Positions 27,421-36,192 of a stretch of DNA of 64,000 nucleotides are shown here, piece by piece. Made by a program: the position numbers and the translations under genes. The notes beneath the pieces were generated by a model that saw only the letters and a program-made list of their open reading frames with translations, was not told the origin of the DNA and made no database searches. Source of the stretch: Lacrimispora sp. 210928-DFI.3.58. GTDB taxonomy: Bacteria; Bacillota; Clostridia; Lachnospirales; Lachnospiraceae. Position 1 is the stretch's first letter, and each line of letters starts with the position of its first letter. The stretch spans positions 1-64,000 of the forward strand of contig NZ_JAJCIC010000005.1 in assembly GCF_020554865.1 (NCBI RefSeq). Reading direction: 5' to 3'.

Positions 27421-27981
27421 ATGAAGCAGATTCAGATTGAAAATGGAGTGATTCGGTATTATGGGAACCGGGTAGGTCGTGTGACGGAAGGATGTGCAGT
27501 AGTGGATCCCATGTTTCAGAATGAAGCATTAGAAAGCTTCCTGCGTAAGCAGAGGAATATCCAAAAAATTCAGTGGCAGGACGGGATCTACGACCGATTG
27601 GCAAATAGCCAGGAAGATATGGAAGCGGCAAAGGGGTTAAAAGATGTACGCATCTGGCAACTGAGAGGAGATGTGGATGTGCATATGAAGTTCCTTGCAC
27701 TTTCCCAGATGGAGCAGCAATATGGCTCCCCCAAGCCGGATTTTTATATCAAAGTCTATGAAGGGGCATCTGACACCAATGACCTGGAAGAACTCTATGA
27801 TAAATTCCGGTATCATCCGCCGTCCGGTTATACAGGTCATGGGCTATCCATTAGTGATGTGCTGGAACTCTATGATGAAATAGGGAGTTCCTTTTTTTAT
27901 GTGGATCGCTATGACTTTAAGAGAATTGATTTTACAGAGTCGCAACCGGCGGAGGAATTCATACACACCATGCAGTTTTAG
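27421..27981 (+). CDS. YodL-domain protein
   Basis: A 186-aa protein. The C-terminal 70 residues (DLEELYDKFRYHPPSGYTGHG, SISDVLELYDE, FFYVDRYDFKRIDF) match the YodL domain pattern found in ICE-encoded proteins of Clostridia, often beside anti-restriction proteins. The N-terminal half (about 1-110) has no recognised domain. GAAGGGAA precedes the ATG. Function unknown. Confidence 0.7.
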   Translation: MKQIQIENGVIRYYGNRVGRVTEGCAVVDPMFQNEALESFLRKQRNIQKIQWQDGIYDRLANSQEDMEAAKGLKDVRIWQLRGDVDVHMKFLALSQMEQQYGSPKPDFYIKVYEGASDTNDLEELYDKFRYHPPSGYTGHGLSISDVLELYDEIGSSFFYVDRYDFKRIDFTESQPAEEFIHTMQF

Positions 27982-28068
27982 CAGGCAGTTTTGGTTGTCT
28001 GCTTGACTGAAATAGATCCAGAAAGGAACGGTTTATGAGCAGAAAAAAACAAAGGAGGAAGAATCAGT

Positions 28069-28395
28069 ATGCCAGATTTAGACGTTCGGATTACATCTAT
28101 GTATCCACCAGGAGTACAGGGCGGGATCAGAGCCTATGCATCCGCCACAATCGCCGGGTGTTTTGCCGTCCGGGGAATCAAAATCGTCGAGGGAGGTAAG
28201 GATGGGCTTTTTATGTCTATGCCCAGCCGGAAAACACAGGATGGATACAAGGATATCTGTTTTCCTGTGACGGAGGAATTCCGCAACGAGCTGAAACAAG
28301 CGGTATTGGGAGCGTATGGAGAGGCACTGTCCATGGCACAGGCATCTACCTTACAGACAGCACCCCCTCAAAATCCAGGGCAGAACATGGTCTGA
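28069..28395 (+). CDS. SpoVG family protein
   Basis: A 108-aa protein with the SpoVG signature: an N-terminal VRITSMYPPG, the stretch FAVRGIKIVEGGKDGLFMSMPSRK, and the ICFPVTEEFR motif. Chromosomal SpoVG is an RNA- and DNA-binding regulator; elements of this class often carry a copy. It stands directly upstream of the element's pilus genes and could regulate them. Confidence 0.85.
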   Translation: MPDLDVRITSMYPPGVQGGIRAYASATIAGCFAVRGIKIVEGGKDGLFMSMPSRKTQDGYKDICFPVTEEFRNELKQAVLGAYGEALSMAQASTLQTAPPQNPGQNMV

Positions 28396-28443
28396 TTTAA
28401 GGGGTACAGAGAACAAAAACAGAAAATCAATGGAGGAGATCAA

Positions 28444-28683
28444 ATGAAGAATATTAAAAAACAGCTGGTAAATTATCGAAATGCAATGGTTATGCATATG
28501 TGGAATGTAAAAAACAAGCTTCAGGATACGTCTGGTGAGGGATATGTGGACACAGCCATTAAGATCCTGATCGCAGTTGTGCTGGGAGCACTGCTTCTGG
28601 CAGGTCTTTATGCACTGTTTAATGATACCGTACTTCCTACACTGGTACGCAGGGTGCAGGAAATGTTTGACTATAGCGGTTGA
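28444..28683 (+). CDS. DUF6133 / Flp-like prepilin of the element
   Basis: A 79-aa protein with a basic leader of 31 residues and then GEGYVDTAIKILIAVVLGALL. The predicted cleavage is after Gly31, with Asp36 at +5, where type IV-like pilins have Glu. One hydrophobic helix follows, with a short tail. The GGAGGAGATC site before the ATG is strong and suits a major subunit. It is immediately followed by its own prepilin peptidase. Confidence 0.8.
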   Translation: MKNIKKQLVNYRNAMVMHMWNVKNKLQDTSGEGYVDTAIKILIAVVLGALLLAGLYALFNDTVLPTLVRRVQEMFDYSG

Positions 28684-28684
28684 T

Positions 28685-29143
28685 ATGGAGATCAGGATAT
28701 CGCTGCTTCAGGCAGTACAGGCAGTGCTTTTTTTCTCGCTGCTTATTGCGGTTTCTGCCTGGGATCTTCGGTACCGGATTATTCCGGACCGATTCCAGGC
28801 AGGGATTGCCCTGCTTTCCTTTCTGAACTTTGCACCCAGACAGCTGTTTGGAGCTTTAGGGGCAGTGCCATACCTCATAGTTGCATTATTTTGCAAGAGG
28901 GAAGGAGGAATTGGCGGCGGTGATATCAAGCTGGCAGGAGCAACCGGCTTGGTACTGGGACTTCCTGCAAGTCTGACTGCTTCCTGTTTAGGACTGACAG
29001 GATTTGTGATGTATGGTTGTATGGTCTGCCTGTGGAATCGGTTCAAGGGAAAACGAGCTAAAGAAGCATTTCCTGTGGGACCGTTTCTGGCAGGAGGAGC
29101 GGCAGCCGTTTATTGTATGAGATTAGGAGGATGGATGATATGA
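28685..29143 (+). CDS. Element-borne prepilin peptidase (A24 family)
   Basis: A membrane aspartyl protease of 152 aa. Catalytic Asp residues lie in SAWDLRYRIIPDR and in GIGGGDIKLAGATG. Five or six hydrophobic stretches are visible. The reading frame is open further upstream, but ATG 28685, 2 bases after the pilin stop, gives the normal N-terminus. It has no methylase domain, like TadV. It should process the DUF6133 pilin and the DUF4320 protein encoded nearby. Confidence 0.85.
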   Translation: MEIRISLLQAVQAVLFFSLLIAVSAWDLRYRIIPDRFQAGIALLSFLNFAPRQLFGALGAVPYLIVALFCKREGGIGGGDIKLAGATGLVLGLPASLTASCLGLTGFVMYGCMVCLWNRFKGKRAKEAFPVGPFLAGGAAAVYCMRLGGWMI

Positions 29144-29223
29144 AGAAGAAATTATGGATCATGGTTTGTGTTGCAGTGCCGCTTACAATGATTGCGGCCA
29201 TCATATACCACAACAGAAAATAG
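29140..29223 (+). CDS. 27-residue single-membrane-span peptide
   Basis: A short frame that overlaps the peptidase stop by 4 bases (ATGA), with AGGAGG 10 bases upstream. It encodes MKKKLWIMV and then a hydrophobic helix up to residue 22, ending in YHNRK. Size and topology suit a small membrane component of the pilus or a leader peptide. Its reality rests on the coupling signal and good SD only. Confidence 0.45.
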   Translation: MKKKLWIMVCVAVPLTMIAAIIYHNRK

Positions 29224-29292
29224 GTAGACAGCAGTCAGTGGAACACTGGTTAAAAAGGAACCAAAATAAGGAAAAGAGTTGGAGGAGATGAA

Positions 29293-30153
29293 ATGCGATT
29301 TTTGAAAAACAGGACTGTACTTGGTGTGCTTTGCATCGTGCTGTCTTTGATCATCTGCTTTGCAGTTACACCATTGTTTAATAAGGCTATGAGTGAAAAG
29401 ACGGAAATTGTCCGTGTAGTAAAACCAATTTCAGTGGGAGAAGAAATTACTTCTGACATGGTAAAGACCATAGAGGTTGGCAGTTATAACCTGCCAGATG
29501 ATGTAGTAAAACATTCGGATACTGTGGTTGGGGCATTTGCATCTGCAGATTTGGCGCCAGGAGATTACATCCTGACATCCAAGATTGCAGAAGAGCCGGC
29601 GGCAGAAAATGCCTATCTCTATCATCTGACAGGAGAAAAGCAGGCAATCTCTGTTACGGTTAAGGCATTTGCCAATGGATTGTCTGGAAAGCTAAAGAGC
29701 GGCGATATTGTGTCAGTTATAGCTCCAGATTATAGAAAGCAGGGAAAAACGGTAATTCCTGCGGAGCTTCAGTATGTGGAGGTCATTGCTGTGACTGCAA
29801 ACAGCGGATATGACGCAAATACGGGAGAAGAACTGGAAGATGGAGCGGATCGTGAGCTGCCTGGAACCGTTACCTTGCTGGTAACGCCAGAGCAGTCAAT
29901 GGTTCTGGCAGAGCTGGAGGCAGATGGAAAACTGCATTTGTCTCTGGTGTATCGTGGGGATGAAAAGAGTGCAGGGCAGTTTTTGGAAGCGCAAAACCAG
30001 ATATTAACGGAACTGTATCCTCCAGAAGATATGGAAGGAGAAGCGGAAGAAAACGAGGCGCCGGATCATTCTGATAAGGAGCCAGAGGAAACCAAAGCAG
30101 AGGAGCAGGAGGAGTCCGAACAGGGCGAAACAGAGGAAAGCGAGGTGGAGTAA
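29293..30153 (+). CDS. CpaB/RcpC-like pilus assembly protein (SAF domain)
   Basis: A 286-aa protein with one membrane anchor at residues 9-28, an SAF domain at about 40-105 (PISVGEEITSDMVKTIEVG, LAPGDYILTSKI), a second domain (AISVTVKAFANGLSGKLKSGDIVSVIAP), and a Glu-rich disordered tail after about 240. CpaB proteins bridge the Tad machine and the cell wall. The host operon as seen here has no CpaB, so this set is not a simple copy of it. Confidence 0.85.
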   Translation: MRFLKNRTVLGVLCIVLSLIICFAVTPLFNKAMSEKTEIVRVVKPISVGEEITSDMVKTIEVGSYNLPDDVVKHSDTVVGAFASADLAPGDYILTSKIAEEPAAENAYLYHLTGEKQAISVTVKAFANGLSGKLKSGDIVSVIAPDYRKQGKTVIPAELQYVEVIAVTANSGYDANTGEELEDGADRELPGTVTLLVTPEQSMVLAELEADGKLHLSLVYRGDEKSAGQFLEAQNQILTELYPPEDMEGEAEENEAPDHSDKEPEETKAEEQEESEQGETEESEVE

Positions 30154-30156
30154 GCC

Positions 30157-30969
30157 TTGAATTTTCTGAAAAACAGTATTTTCAGCAGGGGAGCCGGGGA
30201 CAGCGCTCCTGACTGGGAACCGGAAAATGAGAATCAAATGCTGGCAGTCTGGGGAAGTCCTGGATCTGGTAAAACCACGACAGCAGTGAAGCTGGCGGCG
30301 CGTCTTGCCATGCAGAAGAAGGATGTGGCTCTCCTTCTGTGTGATATGAATACACCGATGCTTCCCTGTATCTGTCCTCCGGGAGACCTGGACGAGGAGC
30401 ATTCTCTGGGGAGTGTTCTGGCAGCAACCCATGTGTCGGAATCGTTGGTACGCCATAACTGTATTACTCATAAAAAAATACGCCATCTAACGATCCTTGG
30501 AATGAGGAAGGGGGAAAATGAATACACATATCCACCTTACGAGCGGACACAGGCAGAGGAATTACTGCAGTGTTTGAGAAAGATCGCTCCCTATATCATC
30601 GTTGATTGTGGAAGCTGTATTGCCAATGACATTCTTTCGGCCATTGCCTTGATGGAGGCGGATGCAGTGCTGCGGCTGGTAAACTGTGATCTGAAATCCA
30701 TCAGTTATCTTTCCAGTCAGCTTCCGCTTCTTAAGGACAGTCAGTGGGATGCAGAAAAGCAGTATAAAGTGGCCAGCAATGTATATCCCAATGAGGCCAG
30801 CGAACACATTGAACGGGTGCTCGGCAATGTGGCATTCCAGATCCCTCATTCCGAGGAAGTAAAGGCACAGGTTCTGGAAGGGAACCTTCTGAAAGAACTG
30901 GTGCTAAAGGACAGTAAGGGGTTTAGAAAAACCATGGAAGCAATCACAAAGGAGGTGTTCGGATGTTAG
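30157..30969 (+). CDS. CpaE/TadZ-like ATPase of the element
   Basis: A 270-aa MinD/ParA-type protein. Walker A is GSPGSGKTTT (Lys39) and a Walker B-like strand is YIIVDCGS. It starts with TTG behind GGTGGAG, 3 bases after the CpaB stop. Unlike the host homologue, it keeps an intact P-loop. It probably localises or primes the pilus machine. It overlaps the next gene by 7 bases. Confidence 0.8.
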   Translation: MNFLKNSIFSRGAGDSAPDWEPENENQMLAVWGSPGSGKTTTAVKLAARLAMQKKDVALLLCDMNTPMLPCICPPGDLDEEHSLGSVLAATHVSESLVRHNCITHKKIRHLTILGMRKGENEYTYPPYERTQAEELLQCLRKIAPYIIVDCGSCIANDILSAIALMEADAVLRLVNCDLKSISYLSSQLPLLKDSQWDAEKQYKVASNVYPNEASEHIERVLGNVAFQIPHSEEVKAQVLEGNLLKELVLKDSKGFRKTMEAITKEVFGC

Positions 30970-32609
30970 GGGAAAGACGCAGCAAAGCCGCGTTTTCTGC
31001 GGGTTTTCCCGAAGCTGTTCGGGAAGAAACACGACAGGATTCTGGACATCTTCCGGAGGAGATCATGGAAACGGAGGCTTCTTTGGATGGCTTGGATGGA
31101 GGGGAGGGGACAGAAGAAAACTTCCAAAATGATAGCCTGTCGGAACAGGCTTGTGAAGGACAGATGCATGGAAAGGAGGATATCTGGTCAGAAGAGGAGG
31201 ACATAGAGGCTCCTTTGTGTACTCAAAAAACGGGAGGTCGTTCTCTCCGTACCCATGACCTGTTTTTTGCATCAGAGGATGAAGGGCGTGACTTTCAGTC
31301 CGTGCTGCAGGAGATACAGGCGTATCTTTCCAAAGAATACAGTAATCTGGTAACCGGAGATGGAAACGAAGAAATAAAAGCACAGATTCGCCGATTTGCC
31401 GGGAAGTATATTCAGGATAACCGTATACAAGTACCGGGAAAAACCACGGATGAGCTGATTGATGCGATTTATTCAGAAATGGCAGAGTTCGGTTTTCTCA
31501 CAAAGTACATCTACGGGGAAGGAATCGAGGAGATCGATGTAAATGCCTGGGATGATGTGGAGGTCCAGTATTCTGGTGGAGTGACAGAAAAATTGAAAGA
31601 GCATTTTGAAAGCCCCGAACATGCCATCAATGTCATTCGGCGTATGTTGCATGTGTCTGGGATGGTGCTGGATGATGCGAGTCCAAGCGTTCTGGGACAT
31701 TTAAGTAAAAATATCCGTATTGCTGTACTGAAGACACCTCTTGTTGATGAGGATGTCGGGGTGGCAGCCTCGATCCGAATTGTGAATCCCCAGAGCATGA
31801 AGAAACAGGACTTTATAAAGGGAGGAACGGCAACCAGTCAGATGCTGGATTTTTTATCGGAGTGCATCCGGTATGGAATCTCTGTGTGTGTGGCGGGAGC
31901 CACAAGCTCCGGAAAAACCACACTGTTAGGCTGGCTTCTGACCACAATTCCGGACGGTAAGCGTATTTACAGTATTGAGAATGGTTCAAGGGAGCTGGCG
32001 CTGGTACGCAGAAAGGATGGGAGGGTAGTCAATTCCGTGATTCACACCTTGACCCGTGACAGCGAGAATGAGAGGCAGAGAGTAGATCAGATTGCACTCC
32101 TTGATATGGCGCTACGCTTTAATCCGGACATTATTGTGGTAGGAGAAATGCGTGGACCAGAAGCGAATGCGGCACAGGAGGCTGCCAGAACCGGTGTTGC
32201 GGTTGTGACAACCATCCATTCCATGAGTTGTGAGGCAACTTACCGCCGCATGGTTTCCCTGTGTAAACGTGCTGTGGATATGAGTGATGAGACTCTGATG
32301 GGATTTGTAACGGAAGCCTATCCGATCATCGCTTTCTGCAAACAGCTGGAAAACAAGGAACGCCGTTTAATGGAAATCATGGAGTGTGAGATTCTGGCAG
32401 ATGGAACCAGACGATACCGTCCGCTGTTTCAATATCAGATTACGGAAAACAGGGTGGAGGATGGAAAGTTTGTAATTGTGGGGCACCATAGACAAATCAA
32501 CCCAATCTCGGACAGTCTGGCAAGACGGCTGATGGAGAATGGAATGCCGCAGGAAACGCTGGCAGGACTTTTGAATGTAAAAAAGGATAGAGAGGAGGAG
32601 AATGAATGA
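30963..32609 (+). CDS. CpaF-type secretion ATPase of the element
   Basis: A 548-aa GspE/CpaF ATPase. The first 110 residues are an acidic, low-complexity extension. The catalytic core has Walker A VAGATSSGKTTLL (Lys318), a Glu-rich IENGSREL strand and the NPDIIVVGEMRGPEA Walker B region. It is likely the motor of the element's Tad-like pilus. It overlaps the CpaE gene by 7 bases and tadB by 4. Confidence 0.92.
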   Translation: MLGERRSKAAFSAGFPEAVREETRQDSGHLPEEIMETEASLDGLDGGEGTEENFQNDSLSEQACEGQMHGKEDIWSEEEDIEAPLCTQKTGGRSLRTHDLFFASEDEGRDFQSVLQEIQAYLSKEYSNLVTGDGNEEIKAQIRRFAGKYIQDNRIQVPGKTTDELIDAIYSEMAEFGFLTKYIYGEGIEEIDVNAWDDVEVQYSGGVTEKLKEHFESPEHAINVIRRMLHVSGMVLDDASPSVLGHLSKNIRIAVLKTPLVDEDVGVAASIRIVNPQSMKKQDFIKGGTATSQMLDFLSECIRYGISVCVAGATSSGKTTLLGWLLTTIPDGKRIYSIENGSRELALVRRKDGRVVNSVIHTLTRDSENERQRVDQIALLDMALRFNPDIIVVGEMRGPEANAAQEAARTGVAVVTTIHSMSCEATYRRMVSLCKRAVDMSDETLMGFVTEAYPIIAFCKQLENKERRLMEIMECEILADGTRRYRPLFQYQITENRVEDGKFVIVGHHRQINPISDSLARRLMENGMPQETLAGLLNVKKDREEENE

Positions 32610-33535
32610 CGGCGATTCAGCTATTGGCGTGTGCGGGAATGATCGTGGGTGTATTTTTACTGCTGGGAATGAAGCCAGTGGAGTTTACGGACAGCCTGTT
32701 TGGATTTCTATTGAATCCAAAACGAAGTCTGCGGGAAGACATCAGGGAATCATCAGGAAGAAAAAAATCAGGGATTTTGCGCAGGGAACTGGAGGAAGCA
32801 CAGAACATCCTTCAAATGACGGGCAGGGGGAACCGGTTTTCCATCATCTGCGCAGTTGCTCTGGCACTGTTTTGCGCTGGGGGATCCATTGCTATTTTGT
32901 TGGGGAATTTTTTCCTAGCTCCGGTGATGGCAGTGGGTTTTTTATTTCTACCATTCTGGTATGTGAAACTGACTGCCAATCATTATAAAAGGGATGTGTC
33001 TGCAGAACTGGAAACGGCGCTTTCGGTCATTACCACAGCATATCTGAGGACAGAAGATATTGTGACGGCGGTGGAGGAGAATATAGCATATTTAAATCCT
33101 CCAGTGTCCAGAGTATTTCAGGATTTTCTTATCCAGATTAAAATGGTAAATCCGGATGTTCAGGCCGCCCTTCGGATTTTGCGGGGAAGGATTGATAATG
33201 AGGTGTTTCGGGAGTGGTGCGATGCGGTCAGTGACTGCCAGCATGACCGGAGCTTAAAGACTACACTGCCGCCCATCGTATCAAAGCTGTCAGATATGCG
33301 GAATGTGAACGCAGAACTGGAATACATGATCGCAGAACCAAGAAAAGAGTTTATGATTATGGTTGTGTTTGTAGTAGGCAATATTCCTCTTATGTATCTG
33401 CTGAATCAGGACTGGTATGATGTACTGATGCATACGGTACTGGGACAGTGTATTCTGGCTGCCACTGCGGCGGCTATTTTTATATCCGCTGGCTTTGTAG
33501 TGAAACTGACCCGTCCCATTGAATACAGGAGGTAG
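32606..33535 (+). CDS. TadB-like platform protein of the element
   Basis: A 309-aa membrane protein with an N-terminal helix, two helices at about 75-120, a cytoplasmic T2SSF-type domain (TTAYLRTEDIVTAVEENI, FLIQIKMVNPDVQAALRILR) and two C-terminal helices. Its start overlaps the cpaF stop (ATGA). This is the usual CpaF-TadB-TadC order. Confidence 0.82.
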   Translation: MTAIQLLACAGMIVGVFLLLGMKPVEFTDSLFGFLLNPKRSLREDIRESSGRKKSGILRRELEEAQNILQMTGRGNRFSIICAVALALFCAGGSIAILLGNFFLAPVMAVGFLFLPFWYVKLTANHYKRDVSAELETALSVITTAYLRTEDIVTAVEENIAYLNPPVSRVFQDFLIQIKMVNPDVQAALRILRGRIDNEVFREWCDAVSDCQHDRSLKTTLPPIVSKLSDMRNVNAELEYMIAEPRKEFMIMVVFVVGNIPLMYLLNQDWYDVLMHTVLGQCILAATAAAIFISAGFVVKLTRPIEYRR

Positions 33536-33537
33536 CT

Positions 33538-34410
33538 ATGGAAGGCTTGTTATTTTTATTCGGGCTGTTTTTAGCTCTGGGACTTTTCTTTTTAACTGCG
33601 TCTGTTCTAAAGTTACCTACCATGGGTGCGGCGAAGGCCATGCTGGGTACGGTAAAACAGGAGCGGAAAGCGGCAAAGACATTGGAAACTTATTTTATGA
33701 TCCTAGCAGTGCGACTGTCTGGTTTCATCCGGATGGATGCATATAAGAGAAGCAGGATGCAGAATGTGTTAAAAGCCAGTGGAATGAATATGACCCCGGA
33801 AGTGTATCAGGCGTATGCTCTGGTAAAATCAGGCGCAGTACTTTTGGGGGCGATTCCCTGCATGTTCCTTTTTCCGCTACTGGTTCCTGTTGTGGTTGTG
33901 CTGGCCTTACTTCTTTACTTTAAGGAAAACCAGAAAGCGGATGAAACCTTAAAGGCAAAGCGGGAAGAGATAGAGGGGGAGCTTCCGAGAATGGTGGCGA
34001 CTATGGAACAGGAACTGAAAGCAAGCCGTAATGTGATCGGTATGTTGGAGCGATTCAAGGGGAATGCGGGACCAGCGCTGACTGGAGAGTTAGATATTCT
34101 TCTGGCGGATATGCGTTCCTCCAATTATGAAGCGGCGCTGACACGATTTGAGGCAAGACTGAACTCGCCCATGCTGTCCGATGTGGTACGTGGATTGATT
34201 GGTGTCCTTCGAGGGGATGACAGCACAGTGTATTTTCAGATGCTGGCTCATGATTTTAAGCAGATCGAACTGCAGAGATTAAAAGCACAGGCACAGAAAA
34301 TCCCTCCTAAGATCCGTGTTTTTTCCTTTGTCATGCTGGTATGTTTTCTGCTGACTTATTTGGCGATTATCTGCTATGTGGCATTGGAGAGCCTTGGAGG
34401 AATGTTTTAG
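33538..34410 (+). CDS. TadC-like platform protein of the element
   Basis: A 290-aa membrane protein with an N-terminal helix (about 2-22), a pair of helices at about 95-125, a T2SSF domain at about 140-255, and a C-terminal helix (VFSFVMLVCFLLTYLAIICYVAL). AGGAGGT precedes the ATG, and the gap to tadB is 2 bases. It lacks the large N-terminal domain seen in the host TadC. Confidence 0.82.
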   Translation: MEGLLFLFGLFLALGLFFLTASVLKLPTMGAAKAMLGTVKQERKAAKTLETYFMILAVRLSGFIRMDAYKRSRMQNVLKASGMNMTPEVYQAYALVKSGAVLLGAIPCMFLFPLLVPVVVVLALLLYFKENQKADETLKAKREEIEGELPRMVATMEQELKASRNVIGMLERFKGNAGPALTGELDILLADMRSSNYEAALTRFEARLNSPMLSDVVRGLIGVLRGDDSTVYFQMLAHDFKQIELQRLKAQAQKIPPKIRVFSFVMLVCFLLTYLAIICYVALESLGGMF

Positions 34411-34427
34411 ACAGGAAGGAGGAGAGG

Positions 34428-34838
34428 ATGAGGAGTCATCGTTTATGGAGAGCGCTGTCAGAAAGACGGGGCGAAGGATATGTGGATGTGATCGTGCTGG
34501 TTTTGTGTGCGGTCATGGTGCTTGCCCTTGCCATGCGTGTGCTTCCGGTTTTTATTCAGAAACAGCAGCTGGATACCTTCGCTACAGAACTGGTGCGTGA
34601 AGCAGAGGTAAGCGGGCGCGTAGGTGCAGAGACAAGCCGCCGTGCCGCTGTGCTGTCGGAAAAAACAGGGCTTCATCCGGACATTTTATGGTCCAGTCAT
34701 GGAAGAATCCAGTTAAATGAAGAGGTTACCGTTACCCTGACGATGGATACAAATATCGGTCTGTTTGGCGAGTTTGCTTCTTTTCCGGTTACGCTTCGCG
34801 CACAGGCAGCTGGAAAATCAGAAGTTTACTGGAAATGA
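34428..34838 (+). CDS. DUF4320 pseudopilin-like protein
   Basis: A 136-aa protein starting at ATG 34428 behind GGAAGGAGGAG. A basic leader of 15 residues ends in Gly15, followed by EGYVDVIVLVLCAVMVLALAM, the same cleavage motif (GEGYVD) as the element's pilin. The rest is a soluble domain of beta type. It is probably a minor pilin processed by the same peptidase. Confidence 0.8.
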   Translation: MRSHRLWRALSERRGEGYVDVIVLVLCAVMVLALAMRVLPVFIQKQQLDTFATELVREAEVSGRVGAETSRRAAVLSEKTGLHPDILWSSHGRIQLNEEVTVTLTMDTNIGLFGEFASFPVTLRAQAAGKSEVYWK

Positions 34839-34860
34839 GGTGGAGGGATTGCGGAAACGG

Positions 34861-35406
34861 ATGAAAGAGATACTGAGAGACAGGCGAGCCTCCTCATTTC
34901 CCATGACCATCGGGATTGTTCTTTCGCTGATTATTCTGATGTGTGGGATTAGTGAGTATTTCCGGCTTCAAGTCATTGCGGCAGGTGTGCGGGAAGCCGT
35001 GGAGGATGCTGTCATTTCCACAGTCAATGATAATTATGCAGGTGTGTATCATGGAGTCAGGGAGGGATATTCTGGCAGCTATGTTCCCTTTGGAGAGGGA
35101 AGCTGGGAAGAAGATCTGAATGAAGGGGACATTTATGATTATCTGGATGAAACCATAGGGACCCAATTGTCTGGCGGCAGGCATGTAAAGTATGCGGATA
35201 CTGGAACTGCAATGGAGTTTGCCATAGATAGCCTGCAAGTGACGCTTCGGAATGCACCTCTGGCCCCATCAGATCCAGCCCATGCGCAGCGGTTTGAGGC
35301 AGATGCCATTGTTAGACTGGAGGTTCCAGTTCGGTTTGGCGGCCGGATTCTTCCATCCATGTGGATCACATTGAAGGTACAGGCTGGATATACAGAGGTG
35401 TTCTAG
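34861..35406 (+). CDS. TadE-like minor pilin / membrane protein
   Basis: A protein of about 181 aa with one N-terminal hydrophobic helix (PMTIGIVLSLIILMCGISEYFRL) and a soluble outer domain with several aromatic residues. It resembles TadE/TadF proteins. The start is uncertain: TTG 34849 lies too close to the GGAGGG site, while ATG 34861 is about 13 bases away. It is part of the element's pilus operon. Confidence 0.65.
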   Translation: MKEILRDRRASSFPMTIGIVLSLIILMCGISEYFRLQVIAAGVREAVEDAVISTVNDNYAGVYHGVREGYSGSYVPFGEGSWEEDLNEGDIYDYLDETIGTQLSGGRHVKYADTGTAMEFAIDSLQVTLRNAPLAPSDPAHAQRFEADAIVRLEVPVRFGGRILPSMWITLKVQAGYTEVF

Positions 35407-35487
35407 GGAATGACCTGGACTTTGAGAGGATTGTATAGTATGTTGTGCATAACAAAACAGAAAACAGGATAAAGGAGGAGCAGAATC

Positions 35488-36096
35488 ATGAAACTGACAG
35501 AGAAGATGAAAAAGAATCTGGCAATTTTGGGCGGCGTGCTCATAGGAATCGGCCTGATCGCTGCCATTGGAATGCAGTTTGGTCCGAAACCGTCCGGTGA
35601 AGATGTTCTGCCAGGAACAGGGGAGACGGAAACAGAATTGATTGTAGATCCTGGAGATTTTGAAAAGAAGGAAGAGGAAAGTAAAGTAGTATCCAGAGAA
35701 GAAGAGAGCCTTGTGATTCATCCAGGAATCGGAGAAAATCAGGAAACAGACACTCAGGCGGTGGACAGCCGGTCGCCACAGACTGATCAGACAACGCAGA
35801 GTATCCAACCAAAACCAACTAAACCAGAACCGCCAAGCAAGGAGATCCTGACAGATCCAACACAAAAACCAGATGGTACAAAGCAGGATACTCCTCCGGT
35901 TCCCGTGGATCATGAAGCGGTAGAAAAACCGTCCGAACCGGTAGCAGATCCGGAACAGCCGCAGGCAGGAGATACTTCCGGGAACCAGATCTATGTTCCA
36001 GGATTCGGCTGGGTAGAAAACCATGGAGGAGGAGGCTCTGGAACTGCAGCAGAAGATATGTATGAAAACGGGAATAAGATTGGCATTATGGATTAA
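35488..36096 (+). CDS. DUF6550-like membrane-anchored Pro-rich protein
   Basis: A 202-aa protein with a short basic N-terminus, one membrane helix (about 10-30), a long disordered region rich in Glu, Pro and Thr, and a conserved end (QIYVPGFGWVENHGG, MYENGNKIGIMD). I recall this ending from DUF6550 proteins of the same kind of element. It may span the cell wall. The AAAGGAGGAG site is strong. It is the last gene before a terminator. Confidence 0.65.
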   Translation: MKLTEKMKKNLAILGGVLIGIGLIAAIGMQFGPKPSGEDVLPGTGETETELIVDPGDFEKKEEESKVVSREEESLVIHPGIGENQETDTQAVDSRSPQTDQTTQSIQPKPTKPEPPSKEILTDPTQKPDGTKQDTPPVPVDHEAVEKPSEPVADPEQPQAGDTSGNQIYVPGFGWVENHGGGGSGTAAEDMYENGNKIGIMD

Positions 36097-36111
36097 GACA
36101 GAAAGAAGAAG

Positions 36112-36135
36112 CACCACATCAATGTGGTGTTTTTT
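36112..36135 (+). terminator. Terminator after the pilus assembly genes
   Basis: CACCACAT (36112-36119) pairs with ATGTGGTG (36122-36129), followed by TTTTTT. The very tight 2-base loop suggests that only the inner pairs open. It separates the pilus operon from the secreted-protein gene. Confidence 0.85.
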
Positions 36136-36192
36136 CTTTTCCCAGATACCAGGGAAGGAAACAAGGCTTCCTGTGGTTGGAAAGGAGGATAC

